From Bradyrhizobium hereditatis (GTDB taxonomy: Bacteria; Pseudomonadota; Alphaproteobacteria; Rhizobiales; Xanthobacteraceae), in assembly GCF_020329435.1 (NCBI RefSeq), contig NZ_JAGKJK010000006.1:186001-250000 (forward strand): a stretch of DNA of 64,000 bases, written 5' to 3'. The position numbers and the translations under genes are program-made. The notes beneath the pieces were generated by a model. That model had not been told where the DNA came from. It did not search any database and saw only the letters and a list, made by a program, of their open reading frames with translations. Numbering within the stretch: the stretch's first letter is position 1; the number at the start of each line of letters is the position of its first letter. This document shows positions 26,660 through 36,074 of the stretch, piece after piece.

Positions 26660-27951
26660 GATTTCGGCAGCGGGAATACCGGGTCCTGCGTCCTGATGTT
26701 GGTCGGCCAGACCACCGAAATATGCTCGCCAGCATTTTGCATCACGACCGGCGTCGAGCGTTCGTTCTGGCCGGAGAGCGGCGTGCCGGGCCGATAGAAC
26801 TTTACGCCGTAGCCCTGGATGGTGCCACCCGGTGGAATATCAACGTCGAGCGCAGCCTTGCGAACCGCTTCCGGATCGAAGCCGCCGTATTTCTCTTTGG
26901 CGGCCGGCAGGACGTTATTGAGCAGAATCCAGGTCTGGTTGAATCCCATCGAACAATGCGGCGGAACGTCGGTCGCGTTGGTCTTTTCCTTGTAGCGTGC
27001 CACCATCACTTTCGTGAGATCGCCGATGCCGGGCGCGAGTTTCGTGGGATCGAGCAACTGCGCGGGCACCGGATCGATATTGCAGAAATTGTCGATGTCG
27101 GCGCCAAAGGTGGCGCGCAACTTGTCGAGCTGGCTGTAGCCCGCGCCGGCGCCGAACAGCATCTTGAACTTGAGACCGTTCTCGCGCGCCTGGCGCAGGA
27201 ACAGGGTAATGTCGGGATTGTAGCCCGCGTGCGAGATCACGTCGGCCCTTGCGCGCTTGATCTTGGTGACCAGCACCGAAAGGTCGGGCGCTGACGCCGA
27301 ATAGCCTTCCTTGAGCACGACCTGCAGGCCCGCCTCCTTGGCGTAGGCTTCGTCAGCGGCAGCAACGCCGACGCCATAGGGGCCGTCTTCGTGGATCAGG
27401 GCGACCTTGAGGTCCTTGGGCTCCATGCCGAGCTTGGGCTTTGCATGCTCGGTGAGGAAGCTCGCAAAAGCCTGGCCGTATTGATCGGAGTGAATTTGCG
27501 CGCGGAAGACGTATTGCAGGTTCTTGTCCTTGAACACGGCGGTCGAAACCGCCGTTGTGATCCAGAGGATCTTCTTCTGCTGTTCAACCTTGGCTGCGAG
27601 CGGGACAGCGTGCGAACTCGCATAGACGCCGTTGATGATGTCGATCTTCTCCTGATCGATCAGACGATTGGCCTCATTGATCGCAACGTCCGGCTTGCTC
27701 TGAGAGTCGGCGGCGATAGCAGCGATCTTGTACTTGCCGCCGACGCCGCCCTTCTCGTTGACGAGGTCGATGGCGATCTGCGCGCCGATCGAGGAGGCGA
27801 CCGATCCGCCGGCGGCAAAGGGTCCGGTCAGGTCGTAGATCAGGCCGATGCGTACCGTCTCGGCTTGTGCCTGCGCGCGGGTCCAATCGAAAGTGAAAGC
27901 AGCGGCGGCAGCCGCAGAAGTCTTCAGCAGCGTTCTGCGTGAAGTCGGCAT
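26641..27951 (-). CDS. Branched-chain-type ABC binding protein, Tat-exported
   Basis: 436-residue type I periplasmic binding protein of the LivJ/urea/amide group. N-terminus MPTSRRTLLKTSAAAAAAF is a twin-arginine signal, followed by IGLIYDLTGPFAAGG, a typical family beginning. It converges with amn and no permease or ATPase genes are adjacent, so it must use a transporter encoded elsewhere (orphan binding proteins are common in Bradyrhizobium). GGGAGGAA precedes the ATG. Its 3' end lies in a 20-base tandem duplication. Ligand unknown. The 260 bases upstream to the GST gene show no clear feature. Confidence 0.88.
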   Translation of the reverse strand: MPTSRRTLLKTSAAAAAAFTFDWTRAQAQAETVRIGLIYDLTGPFAAGGSVASSIGAQIAIDLVNEKGGVGGKYKIAAIAADSQSKPDVAINEANRLIDQEKIDIINGVYASSHAVPLAAKVEQQKKILWITTAVSTAVFKDKNLQYVFRAQIHSDQYGQAFASFLTEHAKPKLGMEPKDLKVALIHEDGPYGVGVAAADEAYAKEAGLQVVLKEGYSASAPDLSVLVTKIKRARADVISHAGYNPDITLFLRQARENGLKFKMLFGAGAGYSQLDKLRATFGADIDNFCNIDPVPAQLLDPTKLAPGIGDLTKVMVARYKEKTNATDVPPHCSMGFNQTWILLNNVLPAAKEKYGGFDPEAVRKAALDVDIPPGGTIQGYGVKFYRPGTPLSGQNERSTPVVMQNAGEHISVVWPTNIRTQDPVFPLPKSSVYAA

Positions 27952-28211
27952 CGTGTTCCTCCCACTGAATTATTATTGTATTGTCGCCGGGACCGGTTCT
28001 TCCGGTTCTCGGTCAAGTATTTGGACAATGCGGAAATAAGTCAACCTGCTGCGCCCGTCGAGGGGCACGATGGCTTTGTCCGTTTTGTGACCTCAGCGAG
28101 GAGGGCCAGTTCATCAACTAAAGTCGGATGGCGCGCAGGAGCGCGCCACCCGTGCATCGTCACAAGGGAGAAGATGTAAATCGTCGCGTGCCGAAGTTGC
28201 CTATACGCACG

Positions 28212-28856
28212 TCACGCGCCGACGGCTGCGGCATGCTGTGCAGCCATCTCGTCATCGGCCGCGTTGATCCGCTGGAAGGCGGGGCGTGAGGTGATGCGCT
28301 CGGCATAGCGCACGAACACATCCTTCTTCGGTACGAGGCCGAACATCATTGTCCAGCTGAAGGCAACACCCCAGAGAATGTCGGCCGCGGTCAAGCGGTC
28401 GCCGAGCAAATAGGGCCCCTTGGCAAGCTGCGCCTCGAGCACGCCGAGCATGGACTCATAGTCGGAGTAGGGCGATTGGGTCACTGGCGCCGGTGGGTGA
28501 TTCATGAACTTGTCGATCAGGGCGGGCTCGAAGGAGGCACCGTAATAGGCGATCCAGCGCAGATACGGGCCGCGCCTGGCATCGTCGAGTGCTGGCGTCA
28601 GGCCAGCTTTCGGAAACAGGTCGGCGAGATAGATGTAGATCGCGACCTGCTCGGTCACCAGCGCCTCGCAGTGACGGATCGCCGGCACCTTTCCGAGCGG
28701 ATTGATGGCGAGATAGGCGGGCTGCCGCTGCTCGCCCGCCTTCATGTTCAGGACGTGGAGATCGTAGGGGGCTCCCAGTTCCTCCAGCAACACCCGCGTG
28801 CCCGTGGCGCGCGTCTGGGGCGAATAATAGAGGGTGATGCGGTCGGATGTGGTCAT
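28212..28856 (-). CDS. Glutathione S-transferase family protein
   Basis: 214 residues: N-terminal thioredoxin-like domain (ITLYYSPQTRATGTRVLLEE, then NPLGKVPAIRHCEALVTEQ with the cis-proline and glutathione-binding residues) and an all-helical C-terminal domain with the conserved GDRLTAADILWG box. Probably conjugates or reduces an electrophile in the cytoplasm. AAGGAGA lies upstream of the ATG. It is divergent from a YafY-type regulator and shares with it a perfect 12-bp-arm palindrome, so it is the likely target of that regulator. Confidence 0.92.
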   Translation of the reverse strand: MTTSDRITLYYSPQTRATGTRVLLEELGAPYDLHVLNMKAGEQRQPAYLAINPLGKVPAIRHCEALVTEQVAIYIYLADLFPKAGLTPALDDARRGPYLRWIAYYGASFEPALIDKFMNHPPAPVTQSPYSDYESMLGVLEAQLAKGPYLLGDRLTAADILWGVAFSWTMMFGLVPKKDVFVRYAERITSRPAFQRINAADDEMAAQHAAAVGA

Positions 28857-28903
28857 CGGCAGGTCTCCTTGGATGCCTTAGGTCGGGCTCCCTCTATGCC
28901 TGC

Positions 28904-28932
28904 CCATACCTGACATCCTGTGTCAGGTATGG
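28904..28932. promoter_or_regulatory. Perfect palindromic operator between GST and YafY-type genes
   Basis: CCATACCTGACA (28904-28915) and TGTCAGGTATGG (28921-28932) are exact inverted copies around TCCTG. The element is 48 bases from the GST start and 12 bases from the regulator start, so a bound dimer could repress both. A palindrome of this length is unlikely by chance. Confidence 0.8.
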
Positions 28933-28943
28933 TTTAAGGGGCC

Positions 28944-29966
28944 ATGCGCGCGAGCCGATTGCTGTCGATCCTCACTACACTGCAGGCGCGGGGCCGAATT
29001 ACCGCACCCGAGCTCGCGGAAGCCTGCGAGGTATCGGTGCGCACCATCTATCGCGACATCGATGCGCTGGCGGCCGCTGGCATCCCCGTCTATGCGGATC
29101 GCGGTTCGGAAGGCGGCTATCGCCTGCTTGACGGCTATCGGGTGCGGCTAAACGGATTGTCGCCGCCCGAAGCCGAGGCGCTTTTCATGACGGGACTGCG
29201 CGGGCCAGCAGCCGCGCTCGGCCTCGATGCGGCGATGATGGCCGCGCAGAACAAGTTGATGGCGGCGCTGCCGGCCAACTTGCGCGAAAACGCCGGCCGC
29301 ATGCAGGAACGTTTTCATCTCGACGCGCCGAACTGGTTCGGTGAGGCGGAAGAGCCCGTGCATCTGCGCGCGATTGCCGGCGCGCTGTTGCGTGATCGTC
29401 CGATCAACATCCGGTATCGCAGCTGGCGGGCGGAAAAGCGGCGCCGCGTCGCGCCGCTCGGGCTCGTCCTGAAGGGTGGCAGCTGGTATCTCGCCGGCAG
29501 TGTCGACGGCAGCGTGCGCACCTATCGTGTCGCGCGGATTCTGGATTGCAGCGTGCAGGATGAGCCCTTCGTCCGCCCCGCCGATTTCGATCTCGCGGCC
29601 TATTGGCAGGCCGCGACGCTGCGGCTTGAAGCCGAACTTCATCCGAACACCGTCACCCTGCGGCTGTCGCCGTTTGACGTCAAACTGCTGAATGCCTTGA
29701 GCCCGCCCTATGTGAAGGCGCGCATGCGTATCGAGGAAGCGGCTGATCGTGATGGCTGGCGCATCGCCGTGCTGCCGGTCGGAAAGACGGCGTGGCATGC
29801 CGCCACCGAGCTGTTACGTTTCGGCGCCGAGGCAGAGGTGCTGGAGCCCGTCGAGCTGCGCGAGAAGATGGCGGAGATCGCACAGGCCATGGCTGCGCGT
29901 TATCAGAGCGGCGCGTCTCCCGGATCGGTGACGGATAGCCTCGCGCCGCCGATCGCATCGAGCTGA
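28944..29966 (+). CDS. YafY-family regulator (HTH plus WYL domain)
   Basis: 340-residue transcriptional regulator: N-terminal HTH_11-type helix-turn-helix (RGRITAPELAEACEVSVRTIYRDIDAL), a middle linker, and a WYL-type ligand domain (about 140-320; APLGLVLKGGSWYLAG and RTYRVARILD). WYL domains sense small or nucleic-acid ligands. AAGGGG precedes the ATG. It is divergent from the GST gene and probably binds the palindrome between them, giving autoregulation. Its stop is ten bases from the stop of the Lrp-type gene. Confidence 0.92.
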   Translation: MRASRLLSILTTLQARGRITAPELAEACEVSVRTIYRDIDALAAAGIPVYADRGSEGGYRLLDGYRVRLNGLSPPEAEALFMTGLRGPAAALGLDAAMMAAQNKLMAALPANLRENAGRMQERFHLDAPNWFGEAEEPVHLRAIAGALLRDRPINIRYRSWRAEKRRRVAPLGLVLKGGSWYLAGSVDGSVRTYRVARILDCSVQDEPFVRPADFDLAAYWQAATLRLEAELHPNTVTLRLSPFDVKLLNALSPPYVKARMRIEEAADRDGWRIAVLPVGKTAWHAATELLRFGAEAEVLEPVELREKMAEIAQAMAARYQSGASPGSVTDSLAPPIASS

Positions 29967-29975
29967 CCAAAGAGG

Positions 29976-30449
29976 CTAGCGTCGCAACGCCGTCTCGGGG
30001 ATGGCCCTGCGTACGACTTCGCGCATCGCAAAGCTCGAATGGATGCGCGCCACTCCGGGCATTCGTGAAAGATGCTGCTTATGGATGCGCTCGAAATCCG
30101 CGATGTCGCGTGCGATCACCTGCAAATGGTAGTCGTCGCTGCCCGACATCAAATGGCAGGACACGACATCCGGGCATCGGGCGATCGCCGCCTCGAACGC
30201 CGCCAGATAATCCTCGCTCTGTTTTTCCAGCGTGATGGTGACGACGACGGTCGTGACGAGCCCAAGCGCGGTCGGTTCGAGATCGGCGCGATAGCCCCTG
30301 ATGATCCCGCTTTCCTCGAGCTGACGGATGCGGCGCGCGCAGGCCGTTGGCGACAGCCCGACCTTTTCAGCGAGCTCGATCTGGCTCGCCCGGGCGTCAG
30401 TGAGCAATTCCGCCAGGATCCGCAAATCAATACGATCCAGCTCAGTCAT
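29976..30449 (-). CDS. Lrp/AsnC-family regulator
   Basis: 157 residues: N-terminal helix-turn-helix (LDRIDLRILAELLTDAR to GLSPTACARRIRQLEESG) and a C-terminal RAM ligand domain (VVVTITLEKQ, then the CHLMSGSDDYHLQV motif). It is divergent from alanine dehydrogenase, the standard arrangement for an Lrp-type activator of ald that responds to alanine. Feast/famine proteins of this size form octamers. Confidence 0.93.
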   Translation of the reverse strand: MTELDRIDLRILAELLTDARASQIELAEKVGLSPTACARRIRQLEESGIIRGYRADLEPTALGLVTTVVVTITLEKQSEDYLAAFEAAIARCPDVVSCHLMSGSDDYHLQVIARDIADFERIHKQHLSRMPGVARIHSSFAMREVVRRAIPETALRR

Positions 30450-30590
30450 GCTATAATTCGCTAATTTATGCCGTTTCAGCGAAGACTATATGCGTAGAAT
30501 GCTTCCAGCAAGCCGCAATTCGCAGAGAAGCGTCGCCGGTTCGGCGGTAAATTTCTCATCAGCCGGATAAGCTCGGAAGAAGGAGAACCC
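30450..30590. promoter_or_regulatory. Divergent lrp-ald promoter region
   Basis: 141 bases. An AT-rich part next to the lrp start includes AATTCGCTAATT, a loose dyad of the type Lrp proteins bind; GAAGGAGAA at the other end is the ald ribosome site. Exact promoters cannot be fixed by eye. Confidence 0.5.
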
Positions 30591-31706
30591 ATGCGGATCG
30601 GCGTGCCCAAGGAAATCAAGGTCGAGGAATATCGCGTCGGTCTGGCGCCGGCCTCGGTGCGGGAATATGTGACGCAGGGGCACGAGGTGATTGTCGAGCA
30701 GGGGGCCGGGACCGGCATCGGGGCAAGCGATGATGTCTACCGTTCAGCCGGCGCTGCGATCGTGGATACGGCTGCGGAAATCTTCGCGACCGCCGACATG
30801 GTGGTCAAGGTCAAGGAGCCGCAGCAGACGGAATGGCGCCAGCTGCGCGAGAACCAAATTCTCTTCACCTATTTGCACCTGGCGCCGGACGCCGAGCAGA
30901 CCAAAGGGCTCGTTGCGTCCGGCTGCACCGCGGTTGCTTACGAGACGGTGACAGACGCCCATGGCGGGCTTCCCCTGCTGGCGCCGATGAGCGAAGTGGC
31001 GGGACGGCTGGCGATCGAGGCCGCCGGCGCGGCGCTACGAAAATCGGCTGACGGTATGGGCAAGCTGATCGGTGGGGTGCCCGGCGTCGCTCCCAGCAAG
31101 ATTGCGGTGATCGGCGGCGGCGTGGTCGGCACGCATGCCGCGCGAATGGCGGCCGGCCTCGGCGCCGACATCGTGATCCTGGATCGCTCGCTGCCGCGGC
31201 TTCGTGTTCTCGACGAGATGTTCCTGGGTCGCGTTCGCACCCGCTATGCGACGCTGGAGGCGATCGAGGAGGAGGTGATCGGGGCTGACGTCGTGATCGG
31301 CGCCGTGCTGGTGCCGGGCGCCAGCGCGCCAAAACTCGTCTCGCGCGCGCTGCTCTCCCGCATGAAGCGCCGTGCCGTGCTGGTCGACGTCGCGATCGAC
31401 CAGGGTGGTTGCTTTGAGACGTCGCGGCCAACCACCCATCAGGCTCCGACCTATCTCGTCGACGATATCGTGCACTATTGCGTCGCCAACATGCCGGGCG
31501 CTGTGCCGGTGACGTCGAGCCATGCGCTCAACAATGCCACGCTGCCGTTCGGCCTCGCGCTCGCCGGGAAGGGCGTCCGCGCGCTGATCGAGGATCCACA
31601 TCTACGCGCCGGCCTCAACGTGCACCGCGGACAGATCACCAATCGCGCGGTCGCCGACAGCCAGAATTTGCCTGCCGCGGCGCCTGAAACGATTCTGGCG
31701 GCCTGA
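30591..31706 (+). CDS. ald: Alanine dehydrogenase
   Basis: 371 residues, the family's normal length. It interconverts L-alanine and pyruvate plus ammonia with NAD in the cytoplasm. The N-terminus MRIGVPKEIKVEEYRVGLAP is diagnostic; VKVKEPQ holds the substrate-binding lysine, and the NAD-binding motif is IAVIGGGVVGTHAARMAAG. CFETSRPTTHQAPTY and GAVPVTSSHALNNATLPF are conserved C-terminal segments. GAAGGAG lies ahead of the ATG. Probably activated by the divergent Lrp-type regulator in response to alanine. Confidence 0.97.
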   Translation: MRIGVPKEIKVEEYRVGLAPASVREYVTQGHEVIVEQGAGTGIGASDDVYRSAGAAIVDTAAEIFATADMVVKVKEPQQTEWRQLRENQILFTYLHLAPDAEQTKGLVASGCTAVAYETVTDAHGGLPLLAPMSEVAGRLAIEAAGAALRKSADGMGKLIGGVPGVAPSKIAVIGGGVVGTHAARMAAGLGADIVILDRSLPRLRVLDEMFLGRVRTRYATLEAIEEEVIGADVVIGAVLVPGASAPKLVSRALLSRMKRRAVLVDVAIDQGGCFETSRPTTHQAPTYLVDDIVHYCVANMPGAVPVTSSHALNNATLPFGLALAGKGVRALIEDPHLRAGLNVHRGQITNRAVADSQNLPAAAPETILAA

Positions 31707-31758
31707 CGCCAGTCGCTTGCGCGCGCGCGAGCTATGAAGCAGGCGCGGCCGCCAACGA

Positions 31759-32646
31759 TCAGATTTGACGGATCACGCGCTCCGCGCACTTCAGGAAATT
31801 CCGGACCAGCGGGTTGAGCGAATCCCTCCGCCAGCAAACCGCAACGTCGATGGCATCGTCGGCATCGACAAAGGGCCTGAACACGACGCCGGTCGGGGCT
31901 CCGAGCTGGGCACAGGCGGGAAGGATTGCCATGCCTTCTCCGGCAAGGACAAGGCTGAGCGCCGAGTGCACGGTCTCCACCCGGTTCACGACGGGCATGC
32001 TGACCTGATGCCGCCGCAGGAGCGATGTTACGACTGAAGTCGCCGGATCCTCTGCGGGGCTGGGCAGGCTTATCAGTGGGCGTCCCTGCAGCTTTTTCAC
32101 CGGCACCGCAGCCGAGCGCGCCAGCTGCGAACCGGCTGGCATGGCCAGCATCAAGCGCTGCTTTCCGATCGTGGAGACCTCGATCTCGCTGTGGCGAATA
32201 GCGGGCATGCACAGTGCGACCGTCACGCTGTGATCCAATAGCCGCGCCTCGCGCGTCGATGCGCTCAGTTCGATGAACTCCAGATCGACCTTGGGAAGCG
32301 ACCTTCGCAACTCGGGAACGAGTCTCGGCAACACGGCGTGGGTGAGCGCGAACATGTAACCGACCGACAGTCTTCCCCGGCGCCCCGCCGCCACCGCGCG
32401 GGCTGCCTCAAAACCCTCGGCCGCCAGCGCCAGCGCTTCACGCGCGCGCGACAGCAAGGCGCGGCCGGCCGCTGTCAGCTCCATTCCCCGCGCGCCGCGA
32501 CGAAACAGCGACGTGCCGACTTCCGATTCCAGTTTGCGGATCTGCACCGACAGCGGCGGTTGCGCCATGCGCAGGCGTACGGCCGCCTGGGCGACGCTGC
32601 GTTCTTCGGCTACGGCCACGAAATAGCGGAGACGCCGGAGATCCAT
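31759..32646 (-). CDS. LysR-family transcriptional regulator
   Basis: 295 residues: N-terminal winged helix-turn-helix (MDLRRLRYFVAVAEERSVAQ, then PPLSVQIRKLESEVGTSLF) and a C-terminal effector domain from about residue 90. It is divergent from the amidase and Dpp-type importer genes, with a CTATAC-N7-GTATAG palindrome just before its own start, so it likely controls that unit and itself. The arrangement resembles LysR regulators of amide or peptide catabolism; the effector is unknown. Confidence 0.92.
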   Translation of the reverse strand: MDLRRLRYFVAVAEERSVAQAAVRLRMAQPPLSVQIRKLESEVGTSLFRRGARGMELTAAGRALLSRAREALALAAEGFEAARAVAAGRRGRLSVGYMFALTHAVLPRLVPELRRSLPKVDLEFIELSASTREARLLDHSVTVALCMPAIRHSEIEVSTIGKQRLMLAMPAGSQLARSAAVPVKKLQGRPLISLPSPAEDPATSVVTSLLRRHQVSMPVVNRVETVHSALSLVLAGEGMAILPACAQLGAPTGVVFRPFVDADDAIDVAVCWRRDSLNPLVRNFLKCAERVIRQI

Positions 32647-32651
32647 TTTTA

Positions 32652-32670
32652 CTATACCGATCTCGTATAG
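32652..32670. promoter_or_regulatory. LysR-type operator (ATAC-N7-GTAT)
   Basis: CTATAC (32652-32657) and GTATAG (32665-32670) are inverted copies seven bases apart, fitting the LysR-type T-N11-A pattern. It lies five bases upstream of the LysR start codon and about 80 bases from the amidase start. Confidence 0.65.
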
Positions 32671-32749
32671 CTCAGTTGTGCGATGGTATTGGACCTGAAG
32701 TCAATGTGAATGTCATGCTGCTGTCGTCGACCCCTCGGAGCGAAGGCCC

Positions 32750-34180
32750 ATGACTGACGAACTGTGCTTCCTGCCTGCCAGCGAACTTCGCGCACGGATC
32801 GCCCGCAAGGAGGTTTCGCCGGTCGAGGTCACGCGCGGCATTCTTGCGCGGGCCGAGCGGCTGCAGTCCGAATTGAACTGTTTCATCACGCTGTGCGCCG
32901 ATGAGGCCATGGCGGAGGCGAGGAAGGCGGAGAGTGAGGTGATGGCCGGCGGGCCGCTTCCGCTTCTGCACGGCATTCCCTACACCGTGAAAGACCTGGT
33001 CAACACCCGGGGCGTGCGAACGACGTTCGGCGCGGTGCCCTACAGGGACAACGTTCCTGACTATGATGCGGTCGCGGTGGCGCGGATGCGGGCAGCGGGT
33101 GCCATCCTCATAGGCAAGACGACGACGCCGGAGTTCGGCACCAAGTGCCTGACGGATTCGCCCTTGTTCGGCCGCACACGCAATGCCTGGAATGCCACGC
33201 GCTCGAGCGGTGGTTCGAGCGGAGGAGCGGCAGTCGCGGTTGCAAGCGGCATCGCGCCGCTCGCCATCGCAACCGATGGCGGCGGCTCGACGCGGATTCC
33301 GGCCGCCTGCAACGGCGTCGTCGGGCTAAAGCAAAGCAATGGCGTCATTCCCCACAGCCAGGTGCAGGACGCGTTCGGCAACCAGACCTATGTGACCCCA
33401 ATGACACGCACGGTCGCGGATACTGCCTTGATGATGCAGGTGATGTCGGGAGAAGACGCTTCCGATCCGTGGTCGATCGGATTCCCGCCGGGGAATTTTG
33501 TCGAGGGATCGTCGGCGAACGGCGATCTGCGCGGGTGCAGGATTGCATTCTGCCTCGCACCACTCGGCCGGCCGGTCGCGGCCGATGTCGCTGCCGCATT
33601 CAAGGTCGCGCTGGCCAGACTGGAAGCTCTGGGTGCCGAAATCGAGGAAATGTCCGCCGACGGATTTGAGATCGAACCGATCTGGCGCGCCATCAATCAC
33701 ACTGCCTGGCGCGCGCGGTTTGAGAAGCTAGCGGCCGATCATGGCGACGTGCTGAGCGAGACATTCATGAAGCAACTGGCGCTGGCGATGAAGGTCAGCG
33801 GTGTTGACTATCAGCGAGCGATGTTTGACCGTACCGCGCTGTTCCGGCGGATCCAATCATTGCTGCAGAAGGTCGATATTCTCGCGATGCCAACTATCAC
33901 GCGCACCGCGCTTCCAATCGATCAGGACCTGTTCGGCACGATCGAAATAGACGGCCGGGTGTTCAGCGACGTTCGGCCGAGCTGGTTTCCCTGGACCATG
34001 CCGTTCAACATGACCGGCCACCCGGCCATCAGCCTGCCGTGCGGTTTTGGGGCGGACGGACTGCCGATCGCCATTCAACTCGTCGGCAAATTTCGCGGAG
34101 ACGTCGAATTGCTGCGCGTCAGCGCGCTGTTTGAGGCCTCGCAAGATCTTCTCGGCAGGTGGCCGAGTCTGGCAGTGTAG
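32750..34180 (+). CDS. Amidase (amidase signature family)
   Basis: 476-residue amide hydrolase with the complete Ser-cisSer-Lys triad: K81 (YTVKDLV), cis-Ser at about 156 in RSSGGSSGGAA, and nucleophile S180 (TDGGGSTRIPA). Acts on amides or peptides in the cytoplasm; no signal peptide. Immediately upstream of a full Dpp/Opp-type importer, so the imported molecule probably carries an amide bond that this enzyme cleaves. Controlled by the divergent LysR regulator (inference). The family is broad (indoleacetamide, aryl amides, GatA-like), and the substrate cannot be fixed. Confidence 0.92.
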   Translation: MTDELCFLPASELRARIARKEVSPVEVTRGILARAERLQSELNCFITLCADEAMAEARKAESEVMAGGPLPLLHGIPYTVKDLVNTRGVRTTFGAVPYRDNVPDYDAVAVARMRAAGAILIGKTTTPEFGTKCLTDSPLFGRTRNAWNATRSSGGSSGGAAVAVASGIAPLAIATDGGGSTRIPAACNGVVGLKQSNGVIPHSQVQDAFGNQTYVTPMTRTVADTALMMQVMSGEDASDPWSIGFPPGNFVEGSSANGDLRGCRIAFCLAPLGRPVAADVAAAFKVALARLEALGAEIEEMSADGFEIEPIWRAINHTAWRARFEKLAADHGDVLSETFMKQLALAMKVSGVDYQRAMFDRTALFRRIQSLLQKVDILAMPTITRTALPIDQDLFGTIEIDGRVFSDVRPSWFPWTMPFNMTGHPAISLPCGFGADGLPIAIQLVGKFRGDVELLRVSALFEASQDLLGRWPSLAV

Positions 34181-34229
34181 GTGAAGCGCGGTTGCCATCA
34201 CGCTTGGCCGCTAACAAGGGAGTCGGGAC

Positions 34230-35180
34230 TTGAGCGTCTTCATCTTGCGCCGTTTTCTGACGCTGATCGCGACGCTCTTCGGTGCGTCGTTGATCATCTT
34301 CCTTGTGCTGGACGCCTTGCCTGGCAACGCCGCGCAGATGCTGATGGGCGCCGATGCCTCGCCCGATGCGGTTCGGGCAATGACGATCAAGCTCGGGCTC
34401 GATCAACCACTGTATTATCGCTACGTCCACTGGATCACCGGCATACTGACAGGCGATCTCGGCAACAGCTATGCCTATGGCACGCCCGTTGCAGGATTGA
34501 TCGCAGAGCGTCTCACGCTGACCATTCCTCTGGCGATCATGTCCATGTCGATGACAGTTGTGCTGGCCCTTGCTGCCGGCATTTATACGGCGGCAAATCA
34601 CAACAAGATCGGCGACGTCGGTGTGATGTCGCTGACGCAGTTCGGCATCGCGCTTCCCAACTTCTGGTTCGCCATCCTGCTTATTCTGCTGTTCGCGGTG
34701 AAGCTGCAATGGCTCTCAGCCGGCGGATTTGCGGGCTGGGAGGAAAGCATCCTGGCCGGGATCAAATCGCTGCTGCTGCCGGCAATCTCGCTGTCGGTGG
34801 TGCAGGCCGCGATACTTGCGCGCGTTACGCGGTCCGCCGTGCTAGAAGTGCTGCGCGAAGATTTCGTGCGCACCGCGCGTGCCAAGGGCTTGAGCAAGCG
34901 CGACGTGTTGTGGCGGCACGTGCTGCGCAACGCGATGATCCCTGTCATGACGATCATGGGGTTGCAATTCGCCAACCTCTTGGCCGGCACGATCGTGATA
35001 GAGAACGTGTTCTATCTGCCGGGCCTCGGCCGGCTGATCTTCCAGTCGATCGCCAATCGCGACCTGATCGTGGTGCGCAACTGCGTGATGCTGCTCGCTG
35101 CGATCGTGGTCATCGTCAACTTCGTGGTCGATGTGCTCTATGCTTTCATCGATCCGCGCATCAAGGTGCATAACCTATGA
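34230..35180 (+). CDS. Dpp/Opp-type ABC permease, DppB-like
   Basis: 316-residue inner-membrane subunit of a peptide/nickel-type importer: N-terminal segment LRRFLTLIATLFGASLIIF, about six membrane spans, and the EAA loop in LREDFVRTARAKGLSKRDVL. The TTG start at 34230 follows AAGGGAG by eight bases; no ATG fits. Its stop overlaps the DppC-like start. Together with the next three genes and the binding protein it makes a complete importer. Confidence 0.93.
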   Translation: MSVFILRRFLTLIATLFGASLIIFLVLDALPGNAAQMLMGADASPDAVRAMTIKLGLDQPLYYRYVHWITGILTGDLGNSYAYGTPVAGLIAERLTLTIPLAIMSMSMTVVLALAAGIYTAANHNKIGDVGVMSLTQFGIALPNFWFAILLILLFAVKLQWLSAGGFAGWEESILAGIKSLLLPAISLSVVQAAILARVTRSAVLEVLREDFVRTARAKGLSKRDVLWRHVLRNAMIPVMTIMGLQFANLLAGTIVIENVFYLPGLGRLIFQSIANRDLIVVRNCVMLLAAIVVIVNFVVDVLYAFIDPRIKVHNL

Positions 35181-36073
35181 GCACCCCGCTGAGCGCCTCA
35201 GTGGACGTTGAAGCCGTCACCGCGCGCCCACGGCTCGCGACCGGCTTCTGGCGCCGCGCACTGCGCCATCGCAGCTTTGTCATTGGCGGCGCGCTCAGCC
35301 TCATGGTGCTGTTTGCCGCCTTGCTGTCGCTGGTCTGGACGCCCTGGTCGGCCTATGAAATCGACGTGACCGCCAAGCTGCGGCCGCCATCGGCCACGCA
35401 TTGGCTCGGCACCGATGTCCTCGGTCGCGATATCGTCTCGCTGTTGCTGGTCGGTGCCCGGTCCACCATCATGGTCGGCGTCATCGCCGTCAGCATCGGT
35501 CTCACCTTCGGGGTATGTCTGGGGCTGATTGCCGCCGCGCGCAAGGGCTGGACCGAAGAGATCATCATGCGCATGAGCGACTTTACCTTCGCCTTTCCGG
35601 CCGTGCTCTCAGCGATCATGCTGGCTGCCGTTGCGGGGCCGGGCATGGTGACCTCGATTGTCGCGATCGGCATTTTCCAGATCCCAACCCTGGTACGGCT
35701 GACCCGCGGATCGGCCAATGCGATCTGGGCGCGGGAATTCGTGCTGGCCGCGCGCGCCTCGGGCAAGGGCGGTTTCCGTATCACCATCGAGCATGTGCTG
35801 CCGAACGTGCTGCCGATCCTGATCGTGCAGGCGACGATCCAGTTCGCGCTCGCGATCCTTGCCGAGGCGGCGCTGTCCTATCTCGGGCTTGGCACTCAGC
35901 CGCCGCAGCCGTCCTGGGGGCGTATGCTGAACGACGCGCAGACGCTGCTGTTCCAGTCGCCGATGCTCGCGGTCTACCCGGGCGCTGCGATCGCAATTGC
36001 CGTGCTCGGTCTCAATCTGCTCGGAGACGGGTTGCGCGATCTGCTCGATCCCCGGCTGGCGCGGGAGCGTTGA
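35177..36073 (+). CDS. Dpp/Opp-type ABC permease, DppC-like
   Basis: 298-residue second membrane subunit. Family markers: HWLGTDVLGRDIVSLLLVGAR after the first span and EAA loop IWAREFVLAARASGKGG; the end LNLLGDGLRDLLDPRL is typical of DppC/OppC. The start overlaps the DppB-like stop by four bases, and the next gene begins one base past its stop, so the operon is tightly coupled. Confidence 0.93.
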   Translation: MSTPLSASVDVEAVTARPRLATGFWRRALRHRSFVIGGALSLMVLFAALLSLVWTPWSAYEIDVTAKLRPPSATHWLGTDVLGRDIVSLLLVGARSTIMVGVIAVSIGLTFGVCLGLIAAARKGWTEEIIMRMSDFTFAFPAVLSAIMLAAVAGPGMVTSIVAIGIFQIPTLVRLTRGSANAIWAREFVLAARASGKGGFRITIEHVLPNVLPILIVQATIQFALAILAEAALSYLGLGTQPPQPSWGRMLNDAQTLLFQSPMLAVYPGAAIAIAVLGLNLLGDGLRDLLDPRLARER

Positions 36074-36074
36074 G

